Positions 25,323-33,500 of a DNA stretch of 64,000 bases are shown here, in pieces. Origin of the DNA: Maribacter litoralis (GTDB lineage: Bacteria; Bacteroidota; Bacteroidia; Flavobacteriales; Flavobacteriaceae); NCBI RefSeq assembly GCF_003075045.1, contig NZ_QCZD01000001.1, positions 248,001-312,000 on the forward strand. Direction: 5' to 3'. The number at the start of each line of letters is the position of its first letter. The first letter of the stretch is position 1. A program made the translations under genes and the position numbers. The notes beneath the pieces are model-generated. The model had not been told where the DNA came from. It did no database searches and saw only the letters and a list, made by a program, of their open reading frames with translations.

Positions 25323-25514
25323 ATGAGTAAAGGAACAGTAAAATTTTTCAACGACACAAAAGGTTTCGGTTTTATTACTGAAGAAGGAGTTGAGAAAGAT
25401 CACTTTGTACACATTTCTGGTTTAATCGATGAAATTCGCGAAGGCGATGAAGTTGAATTCGAACTTAAAGAAGGTAACAAAGGTTTAAACGCAGTGAACG
25501 TTAAAGTTATCTAA
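25323..25514 (+). CDS. Cold-shock protein (Csp, 63 aa)
   Basis: A complete single cold-shock domain: MSKGTVKFFN start, RNP1 KGFGFI and RNP2 HFVHI, ending GLNAVNVKVI. The 63-aa form starting at 25323 is the standard Csp length; longer in-frame starts only add an unrelated leader. It binds single-stranded RNA and melts secondary structure. It shares the SGLIDEI...GD.V segment with the domain of the 152-aa protein at 10686, so the two are paralogues. Confidence 0.95.
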   Translation: MSKGTVKFFNDTKGFGFITEEGVEKDHFVHISGLIDEIREGDEVEFELKEGNKGLNAVNVKVI

Positions 25515-25538
25515 GACATATATACATTCAAGTTTAAG

Positions 25539-25568
25539 AAAAAGCCCTTCAGTGATGAAGGGCTTTTT
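25539..25568. terminator. Bidirectional intrinsic terminator
   Basis: The 12-bp stem AAAAAGCCCTTC / GAAGGGCTTTTT with a six-base loop lies between csp (+) and the XRE regulator (-), whose stop codon follows within a few bases. Confidence 0.88.
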
Positions 25569-25571
25569 TTA

Positions 25572-26327
25572 TTATCGCTCATTTTTAAGTCTATCGAAAT
25601 CTTTCTCCAATTGAAATAGTTTTTCTTCTATATTAAAATTGGTCTCGGGCAACCTGTGATAGAAAACATACCTCACGCGCCACATTTCTTTAATATCTTT
25701 CAATTTCAGTTCTACATCTTCCACATTTTTATGATCTGCCCGTAACACAAAGTTGTCATTCGTAATAAACAATCTTCTTAATATGATGTTGCTTTCTGTA
25801 ACAATAAAAACCAAAGTGCCATTATTAAGTTTTGAATACACGGTAGATGGCACCCATTCTCCAACAGCAATATCTTTTGGAAACATTCCCAATTCATTTC
25901 TACTCATTTCTAAATTCTGAACAGTATACGCCCTAAATTTTTTATCAGGATTAATGGGTAAAGACAAAAACGGCAAATCTTGTATGTAAGAATCTTTATT
26001 ATAATACTTCATATAATCTCCCTGATTCAAAGTTGTTATACAAGGAACTTTTATGAAGAATTCTTGCTCACCAAGGTCTTGCTCAACAGTTAAATTACCT
26101 TTGAACTTTAATAAATTATTTACCGTTAATTCGGTTGTTAGCAAGTCATCTATAGGAATGCTAAAATAATTAGCAATTTTTATCAATGTTTCTAGTTTTG
26201 GCTCACTTCTTCCTTCTTCATAAGCTCCCAAAGTACCTCGTTTTAAGTCGAATAGCTCTGCAAATGCTTGCTGACTAAGACTTTTTAAACTTCTTATTTT
26301 CCTAATATTTTTACCGAAATATGACAT
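25572..26327 (-). CDS. XRE-family regulator with S24/LexA-like C-terminal domain lacking the catalytic Ser
   Basis: Residues 1-62 are a Cro/CI-type helix-turn-helix (SLSQQAFAELFDLKRGTLGAYEEGRSEP). The C-terminal ~150 residues resemble the peptidase S24/LexA fold (RAYTVQNLEMSRNELGMFPKDIAVGEWVP, 132-160). Where LexA-type proteins have GDSM, this one reads NLEM, so self-cleavage seems lost and the domain may only sense or dimerise. A heptad-like tail (EKLFQLEKDFDRLKNE) closes the protein. It is divergent from the PspA-flotillin operon across a 244-bp region with inverted arms, so it probably controls that operon and itself. Confidence 0.82.
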   Translation of the reverse strand: MSYFGKNIRKIRSLKSLSQQAFAELFDLKRGTLGAYEEGRSEPKLETLIKIANYFSIPIDDLLTTELTVNNLLKFKGNLTVEQDLGEQEFFIKVPCITTLNQGDYMKYYNKDSYIQDLPFLSLPINPDKKFRAYTVQNLEMSRNELGMFPKDIAVGEWVPSTVYSKLNNGTLVFIVTESNIILRRLFITNDNFVLRADHKNVEDVELKLKDIKEMWRVRYVFYHRLPETNFNIEEKLFQLEKDFDRLKNER

Positions 26328-26332
26328 TTTTC

Positions 26333-26390
26333 TGCTAATTATATTTGCAAATGATAAATATTTATTTATATTTGTCTAACAAAATTAGCA
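26333..26390. promoter_or_regulatory. Inverted 8-bp arms flanking the operon promoter (candidate XRE operators)
   Basis: TGCTAATT (26333-26340) and its exact reverse complement AATTAGCA (26383-26390) bracket the promoter of the PspA-flotillin operon. A perfect dyad ATTTGCAAAT sits between them at 26343-26352. The left arm begins 6 bp upstream of the XRE start codon. The layout fits two half-sites or a loop used by the divergent XRE regulator. Confidence 0.45.
26344..26374 (+). promoter_or_regulatory. Promoter of the PspA-NfeD-flotillin-ATPase operon
   Basis: TTTG (26344-26347) and TATATTTG (26367-26374) are separated by 19 bp, which fits the Bacteroidetes consensus TTTG / TAnnTTTG at -33 and -7. 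It is the best promoter match I found in the window. The start of the first operon gene is about 190 bp further on, so the leader is long and includes a 15-codon hydrophobic frame at 26460-26507. Confidence 0.65.
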
Positions 26391-26571
26391 ATAAATATTT
26401 GAATTGCTATTATTTTGAGCTATTAATTTTTGTTTAACCAATTTTAAAAACTCAATATTATGTTCGTCGTAGTTATTTACATTTTAGCGCTCCTATTGTC
26501 AATTTAGGAAAACGCACCAATATTATTTTGTATTATTGAATTTAAGAATCCACTTACAAAAACCAACACAA

Positions 26572-26967
26572 ATGAAAAACCACTTTAATATAACCAGAGA
26601 TTACCTGCTTGAACTGAATTTTAATATTGTAAAAGAGAACAGGGCAGACGGAATTATGGTTGTTGAGAAAGAAGACTCTGGAATAAAAAATCTGATATTA
26701 GGGGTATCGCCACCAATTTTGATTATGGAACAATTTATATTTTCTGTTCATAATCAATCCGAAAAAATCTTTAAAAACTTACTCCAAAAAAATAGAGACA
26801 TCATTCATGGAGCCTTTGTTTTAGATGAAACAGCAAACCGAGTCATATTCAGAGATACATTACAAATCGAGAATATGGACTTGAACGAGTTTGAAGCTAG
26901 TCTAAACTCTTTAAGCTTATTAATGAGTGAATACTCAGACAAAATCATTGAATTTTCTAAATATTAA
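26572..26967 (+). CDS. YbjN / secretion-chaperone-like small protein (first gene of the stress operon)
   Basis: 131 aa from the ATG at 26572 (MKNHFNITRDYLLELNF); a longer in-frame start adds an unlikely leader. The alternating alpha/beta pattern with strands (GIMVVEKEDSG, HGAFVLDET, RVIFRDTLQ) and a final helix (EFEASLNSLSLLMSEYSDKIIEF) resembles the YbjN/CesT-like chaperone fold, as found in DUF2170/YjfI proteins that accompany PspA elsewhere. I assign it by fold pattern and position, not by a signature motif. The PspA gene follows after 13 bp. Confidence 0.55.
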   Translation: MKNHFNITRDYLLELNFNIVKENRADGIMVVEKEDSGIKNLILGVSPPILIMEQFIFSVHNQSEKIFKNLLQKNRDIIHGAFVLDETANRVIFRDTLQIENMDLNEFEASLNSLSLLMSEYSDKIIEFSKY

Positions 26968-26980
26968 AAACAATAAAATC

Positions 26981-27694
26981 ATGAATATATTTAAAAGACT
27001 ATTTAAAATAGGAGAAGCTGAAACCAATTCGGCTATAGACAAAATGGAAGATCCCATTAAGATGACCGAACAGGGCATTAGGGACATGAAACTGGACTTG
27101 GAAAAAAGTTTAGAGGCCCTTGCACAAGTAAAAGCACTTGCTATACGTTCTAAGAACGATCAAGACGTTTATAAGAACAAAGCCAAGGAATATCAAGATA
27201 AAGCTATTATCATTCTAAAGAAGGCCAATAGTAAAGAATTGGACGCAGCCGAAGCGGACAGACTTGCAAAAGAAGCTCTAATGCAAAAAGAAACAAACGA
27301 GAAACAATTGGAAGCTACTAAAGCAGAAACCGAAAAGTTTGAGTCAAACGTAAGCCAAATGCAAGGTAATGTTGAAGCTTTAAAGGCGAATATAAATAAT
27401 TGGGAAAACGAACTTAAAACGTTAAAAGCCCGAGTTAAAGTAAGTAATGCCACCAAAAACTTAAATAAGCAAATGGCTGAGCTAGACAGTAGTGGTACGG
27501 TTTCTATGCTTGAGCGTATGAAAGAAAAAATAGCTCAAGAAGAGGCCTTAGCCGAAGCGTATGGTGATATTGCCAATGCAAGTAAATCTATTGATGAAGA
27601 ACTAGATAAAGCTGCAGATACCACTGAAGCTGCCGCAGATGACGAACTTCAAAAATTAAAAGAACAACTAGGGTTCACAAAAACCAAAAAATAA
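26981..27694 (+). CDS. pspA: PspA/IM30 (ESCRT-III-like) membrane-stress protein
   Basis: Starting at 26981 (MNIFKRLFKIGEAETNSAIDK) the 237-aa protein has the amphipathic N-terminal helix and EDPIKMTEQGIRDM segment of PspA/IM30, followed by one long coiled coil rich in Ala, Lys and Glu to about residue 190 and a short acidic C-terminal helix. The family polymerises on damaged inner membrane to keep the proton barrier. In-frame upstream codons lie inside the preceding gene and are rejected. The NfeD-like gene starts 4 bp after the stop. Confidence 0.9.
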   Translation: MNIFKRLFKIGEAETNSAIDKMEDPIKMTEQGIRDMKLDLEKSLEALAQVKALAIRSKNDQDVYKNKAKEYQDKAIIILKKANSKELDAAEADRLAKEALMQKETNEKQLEATKAETEKFESNVSQMQGNVEALKANINNWENELKTLKARVKVSNATKNLNKQMAELDSSGTVSMLERMKEKIAQEEALAEAYGDIANASKSIDEELDKAADTTEAAADDELQKLKEQLGFTKTKK

Positions 27695-27698
27695 AAAT

Positions 27699-28403
27699 TT
27701 GAATCAACTGACCGACATATTATTTTCTGAGGTAAACATTACACTGACCGTTTTGCTGATACTTCTAATTGTCTACTGGATCATTACCATGATCGGTGGT
27801 CTTGATTATGACCTAGATGTTGATATAGAAGTAGATGCTGACATCGATTTTGATGCCGGTATTGAAGGCGGCAATCTAGATTTTGAAGATATCTCAAATG
27901 CAGAAGTCAATAAAGACGATGTTATAGGCAAGAAACGTAAGCCGTTAAAAAGATGGCAAATATTTCTCATTTATTTCAATTTTGTAGGCTTACCGTTTAT
28001 GTTCACGTTTACCTTTTGGATTTTTGTATGGTGGTTTTCCACCACCATACTTACTACACTTACCGGTACCTATGAAAATTATATTGGTTTTGTAATTATG
28101 ATTGCACTACTATTTCCGGCTTTGTTTATCAATAAAATTCTTACCACACCATTTAAAGGATTTTTTAAACAACTAAATAAGGATGGAGACGCCCCTGTAG
28201 ATTTTTTAGGGAGGCAAGCAATTATGTTATCCAGTATAAGTGAAGATAAACTGGGTAATGCAGAGGTAAAAGCAGATGGCAACAGCCATTCTATCTACGT
28301 AAAATCACTTGACCGTAAACCACTTACATATGGAAGTTCGGTCTTGATCATTAAACGATCTGCGGATCACACACACTTTTTAGTTCAATCTTATAATCAA
28401 TAA
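27699..28403 (+). CDS. NfeD/YqiJ-like OB-fold membrane protein (TTG start)
   Basis: The reading frame has no upstream ATG and opens with TTG at 27699, four bases after the pspA stop; the next Met lies inside the first membrane helix. Membrane helices are seen at about 12-32, 88-125 (a long aromatic segment, probably two passes) and 128-150. Between the first two is a very acidic loop (DYDLDVDIEVDADIDFDAG, 34-52). The C-terminal ~65 residues (VDFLGRQAIML to VLIIKRSADHTHFLVQS) form the OB-type NfeD domain. Such proteins partner with flotillins, as yqiJ does with yqiK. Confidence 0.75.
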   Translation: MNQLTDILFSEVNITLTVLLILLIVYWIITMIGGLDYDLDVDIEVDADIDFDAGIEGGNLDFEDISNAEVNKDDVIGKKRKPLKRWQIFLIYFNFVGLPFMFTFTFWIFVWWFSTTILTTLTGTYENYIGFVIMIALLFPALFINKILTTPFKGFFKQLNKDGDAPVDFLGRQAIMLSSISEDKLGNAEVKADGNSHSIYVKSLDRKPLTYGSSVLIIKRSADHTHFLVQSYNQ

Positions 28404-28417
28404 ATCTTAAATCATTT

Positions 28418-30484
28418 ATGGAATCCATCTTTTCAATTATTGGTATAGGTCTAGGAGTTCTTCTTTTCCTTATCATCGTTTATTTTGCAATTATTGCCAT
28501 GTTCTACAAAAAGGTTCATCAAGGTCAAGCCTTGGTAAGAACCGGATTTGGAGGTACTAAAGTAGCCACCGATAAAGGTCTTTATGTGGTTCCTGTCTTT
28601 CATCGCGTTGAAGTAATGGATATTTCGGTAAAGAAAATTCAAATTGAAAGACTTGCTACCGAAGGTCTTATCTGTAAAGATAATATGCGTGCAGATATTA
28701 AAGTTGCATTCTTTGTTAGGGTAAATAATGAAGTAGACCTAATTAAAAAAGTTGCGCAGACCATTGGTGTGCAAAGAGCTTCTAGACAAGAAACTTTAGA
28801 AGAACTTTTTGAAGCCAAATTTTCTGAAGCATTAAAGACAGTTGGTAAAAAATTCGATTTTATTCAATTATATGAAGCGCGTAGAGAGTTTAGAGATGAA
28901 ATTGTTGATATTATCGGGATTGACCTAAATGGCTACACCTTAGAAGATTGCGCTATCGATTACTTGGAACAAACTGCCGTTGCCCATTTAAAGGCGGATA
29001 ATATTCTTGATGCGGAAGGTATTAAGAAGATAACCGATTTAACTGCCGCACAGAACATTAAAGCCAACCTTATTAAGCGTGATGAGGAGAAGGTTATCCG
29101 TAAGCAAGATGTTGAAGCTCGCGAAGCTATCTTAGAACTTGATAAGCAACTTGCAGAAAAAGAAGAGCAACAAAAAAGAGAGATTTCCAACATAAAGTCT
29201 AGGGAAGAGGCAGAAACTTTAAAAGTAGCTGAAGAAGAGCGTTTAAAATCTGAAACCGCACGTATAGCTACCCAAGAAAAGGTAAAGGTCGCTGAAGAGA
29301 ATATGGAGCGTCAAATAATTGTTGCCTTAAAAAACAAACAACGTACAGATGCTGTTGAAACGGAAAGAGTTGAAAAAGATAGATTGCTTGAAGCTACGGA
29401 AAGAGAGCGAGTTGTTACCCTGGCTCAAATAGAAAAGGAAAAAGTAGTTGAAGTGGAAAAGAAGAATATTCAAGATGTTATTCGTGATCGCGTTACCCTG
29501 GAAAAAGGAGTAGTGGAAGAGCAAGAAAACATGAAAGATATTGAAGCTTTTAAAACTGCTGATCGTGAGAAACAAGTTAAAATTACAATAGCGGAAGCAA
29601 ACGCTCAAGAAGATTTAATCAAAACGATTAAAGCTGCCGAAGCTCAAAAAGAAGCGGCGAAACAAAAAGCTGAAGAGATTAACATTGAGGCATTGGCACA
29701 TAAAGAAGCTAGTGAAAAAGAAGCTGAAGCACGAAAAATTTTGGCAGAAGCTCAAGCAAAAGAAGAAGCTACCGTGGGTATGTCTGAAGCTCAAGTAATG
29801 CATGCCAAAGCAGACGCTTATGAGCGTGAAGGTGTAGTACAGGCACTTATTATTGAGAAAAAAGCAAAAGCTGAAGCGTCTGGTATAGAGGCGAAAGCAG
29901 AGGCAAAACGTAAAGATGGTTTAGCCGAAGCAGACGTAATTAAAGAGAAGGCTTTAGCCGATGCTGCCGGTATCGAAGAAAAAGCGAATGCAATGAAGAA
30001 ATTAGATGGTGTTGGCAAAGAACATGAAGAGTTTAAATTGCGTTTAGACAAAGAATTACAAATTGACTTGGCTCAAATTAATATTCAGAAAGATATTGCC
30101 GATGCACAAGCTCAAGTTATTGGAGATGCACTGAAAGCTGCCAAAATTGATATTGTTGGTGGTGAAACTATGTTCTTCGATCAAATTATTGGGCAAATTA
30201 CAAAAGGTAAGGGTTATGACAGGTTAGTTGCCAATAGTACCAATATACAAGATGTAAAAGATGCTATTTTAGGTAGTGATGATGTTAAGGGCAACTTACT
30301 TGAGAAAGTGAAAGAGTTTGCTGATAAATACGGAATATCATCTGACGACCTTAAGAATTTAACCATTGCTAATTTATTGATGGATCTAAAATCCAAATCT
30401 AATGACAATGATGAACAAACGCTATTCAGCAACTTGTTCAACCTTGCAAAAGGTTTAGGTATGAGCGATAAAAAACTGAGGTAA
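28418..30484 (+). CDS. Flotillin / SPFH-domain protein, YqiK-like
   Basis: One N-terminal membrane helix (about 4-28) is followed by the SPFH/band 7 domain (about 30-195; VRTGFGGTKVATDKGLYVVP, ADIKVAFFVRV). A long coiled-coil region to about 560, full of Glu-Ala-Lys repeats (AEAQAKEEATVG), is typical of flotillins. The C-terminal ~120 residues (MFFDQIIGQITKGKGYD and on) are an extra tail. Bacterial flotillins organise membrane microdomains and are often encoded with an NfeD-type protein, as here. At 688 aa it is longer than YqiK (~550 aa). Confidence 0.9.
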   Translation: MESIFSIIGIGLGVLLFLIIVYFAIIAMFYKKVHQGQALVRTGFGGTKVATDKGLYVVPVFHRVEVMDISVKKIQIERLATEGLICKDNMRADIKVAFFVRVNNEVDLIKKVAQTIGVQRASRQETLEELFEAKFSEALKTVGKKFDFIQLYEARREFRDEIVDIIGIDLNGYTLEDCAIDYLEQTAVAHLKADNILDAEGIKKITDLTAAQNIKANLIKRDEEKVIRKQDVEAREAILELDKQLAEKEEQQKREISNIKSREEAETLKVAEEERLKSETARIATQEKVKVAEENMERQIIVALKNKQRTDAVETERVEKDRLLEATERERVVTLAQIEKEKVVEVEKKNIQDVIRDRVTLEKGVVEEQENMKDIEAFKTADREKQVKITIAEANAQEDLIKTIKAAEAQKEAAKQKAEEINIEALAHKEASEKEAEARKILAEAQAKEEATVGMSEAQVMHAKADAYEREGVVQALIIEKKAKAEASGIEAKAEAKRKDGLAEADVIKEKALADAAGIEEKANAMKKLDGVGKEHEEFKLRLDKELQIDLAQINIQKDIADAQAQVIGDALKAAKIDIVGGETMFFDQIIGQITKGKGYDRLVANSTNIQDVKDAILGSDDVKGNLLEKVKEFADKYGISSDDLKNLTIANLLMDLKSKSNDNDEQTLFSNLFNLAKGLGMSDKKLR

Positions 30485-30552
30485 TCACCTTAGTCTTTTA
30501 TCTATTGTTCACTAGTAAATTATTAATGTAACTCAAAAGCCTAATTATTTTT

Positions 30553-33500
30553 ATGGCAGAAGAAGCCCAAACAGCAAACACAGAAGAGCATATCTTAGGT
30601 GGTGGCACCTATGATGTAATTAAAAACCGATTGCAAAAGCAAAAGGAGCAGTTGCAAAGTAAGTTGGTACTACTTAATAACGATAGAAAAACCGTTTTTG
30701 GCTCGTTAGAAACAAAGCTGATTGCCAATGATAGAATCAATACAGAAAACAATTGCATAGCACGCGATATTGTTTCTTTTGGTAATACCTGTCTGTTTGG
30801 GTATAACGTTCATTTTGGTCTTAGAACCGAAATTAACATAAAAGATGTTTTTAGTTGCTACCATTTTGAAAACAATAGTTTTAAAGCAACAGACCTTAGT
30901 CTTTTAGAAGATGAAACCTTTACAACAGATTTTACCAATCTGTATAAATATTACCGTAATACTATTTTTTCCAACTTCGCCATAATTGGCAATTATCTTC
31001 ATATGGTCTTTCGCCTAAGTGATAGCCCAACGGATATAAAAACCTTTAAATGGTTGTTGGTCAACAATACTTTAAAGTATGTTGATAATAGAAGTGAACA
31101 CGAATATAAGTTTCCTGTTCAGCAAGAATTTAAATGGCAAGAGGCAAGTAGAGATATGCATCGTTACGGTGTACATTCTCACGTTTCCATTAAAGACCGA
31201 GTTTTCGTAGAAACTATTGGAGGTGATCTTACCATAAAAATTGAAGATAATACTAAAGAGGGCAAAGGTATATTAGACGAACCTGTTGAATATGTAGACC
31301 AAACATTAGATGATGGGCAATACCGTTTTGGAGATTTAGGAAACTTATTGGTTCTAGAAATAAAACCTTTTCAAGAATCACCGCGTTATTTTGTCTTTAA
31401 CGATAAAATGAAGGAGGTCCAAAAAATAGAATCGATAAAAGATGCCTGTATACTTCTTCCTGATGATCAGGGTATCATTTTCCCTACTGGTTATTATTTA
31501 CAAACAGGGGAGTATCACATTTTTGACAATGCTATACCGAATGTAAAATTTCAGCAACGTATTGTATCGCCTAATGGTGAGGATTTTCTGTATGTTTTTT
31601 ATGCCGCTAATGAAGGACTCTATAATCTCATGTCTTTCAATATCATTAGTCAGGTTATAAAAACACCAATAATTTGTAACGGATTTACCATCTTAGAAAA
31701 TGGGGAACTCTGCTATTTTAAAACAGAGCAGGAGCAAACAAAGCACCACGTGGTTCAAATTTGGCAAACTCCTTATTTAAAGGGTGATTATATGCCATCT
31801 CAGCATGAAGAAACTTTGCTGTACAAAATTGGCAACAAAGATATTGTAAGGGCTATGGCAGAAGTAAACAGCCTAATTACCTTACTGAACAAGAATGATA
31901 ATTATGCCGATCTCTATAATGATCTAGCGAAGTTTTCTAAAGATATTTTAGATGCTTACTATTGGTTGCCAGAACCCGAAACGCATCAGCTCAACATTCC
32001 GTTACAAGAAATAAACAAGGCTTCTAATGCCGCAATAGATGAATTTGAGAAGGTTGTTCAACTTCGTAAAAATGCCCAAAACCAGTCAAAAGAAATTCAA
32101 AAGAATTCTAGCGAGCTATTTAATAAAATAAAGAGCACATCCTTTAAGAGTATCGATGAATTCGTTGCTCTTTTAACAAGGTTGCGTTCAACCAGGGGCG
32201 AGGTCATTTCCTTAAAGGAGGTTAGGTATATTGACCTTGACTATCTAAAATCTTTAGAAGAGGAAATTGAGGTACAGACAAAAAAGATTTCTGAGCGCTG
32301 TGTGCAGTTTTTATTGAATCCAAATGCTTTACAACCCTATCATAAGGCGTTAGATGAAAAAAAGAAATTTATAGATGGAGTTGAAAAGGTAATTGAAGCT
32401 AAGAAAAAGGAGGAAGAAATTAACGAGATCAGTACCGATCTTGAAATGTTGATCGATATTGTATCGAATCTAGAAATTGAAGATACTGCGCATTCTACCA
32501 AAATTATTGATGATATATCTTTAATTTTTTCTACCATTAACGAGCTAAAAGCTGCTTTAAAGAACAAAAGAAATTCTTTGGGAATCGCTGAAGCAAAAGC
32601 AGAATTTGCCGCTCAGTTAAAATTGATCGATCAGAGTATCATCAATTACATTGATATGGCATCCACTCCAGAAAAGTGCGATGAATATCAAACCAAAACA
32701 TCTATTCAATTAGAAGAACTTGAGGGGAAATTTACTGATTTTGATGAGTTTATTGAAATCATTATTGAAAAGAGAGAGGAAGTTTATTCTGCTTTTGATG
32801 CCCGAAAAAATTCGTTGATTGAAAAGCGAAATAAAAAATCAAGCGCATTGACCAATGCCTCTAAAAGAATTTTAAAAGGGGTACAAAAGAAAGCGCAGAG
32901 TTTTAAGTCTGCCGTCGAAATCAATGGCTACTTTGCATCGGATTTAATGATCAATAAGCTCCGTGACATCATTACGCAACTTCAAGACTTAGATGATAGC
33001 GGTAAAGCTGAAGAGATAGAAACCCAACTTAAGACAGCAAGAGAAGATGCCCTTAGAAAACTTAAGGACAAACTAGACCTTTATGAAGATGGTGACAGTG
33101 TTATAAGGTTGGGCAAACACAAATTTGGTGTAAACAAACAACAACTAGACCTTACCATTGTTTTTCATGACAATGAGCTAAACTACCACTTAACGGGAAC
33201 AGATTTTTACAAAAAACTAAACAATGAGGAGTTTGTAAATAACAGGCATTTATGGAATCAAGAGTATGTATCTGAAACAGATGAAATCTACCGAGGAGCA
33301 TATTTAGCCTACAAATTGTTTTCCAATTTTAGTGAAGAAGAACTTCTATCTCTTAATGATGAGGAACTTTTGAAAATTGTTCAAGAACAGAGTAGAAATG
33401 ATTTTTCAGAAGGTTACATAAAGGGTGTTCATGATGTTGATGCTTCAAGAATACTTAAACTATTAGTACATAAGCACCATGAGTTAGGTTTGTTGACCTA

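Noticed and set aside
25572-26327. XRE/S24-like regulator as a prophage repressor
   Set aside because: No integrase, phage structural gene or attachment site is seen; its neighbours are a cold-shock gene and a membrane-stress operon.
28960-30441. Several minus-strand Ser/Phe-rich frames across the flotillin coiled coil
   Set aside because: They mirror Glu/Ala/Lys codon bias of the flotillin gene and have low-complexity translations.
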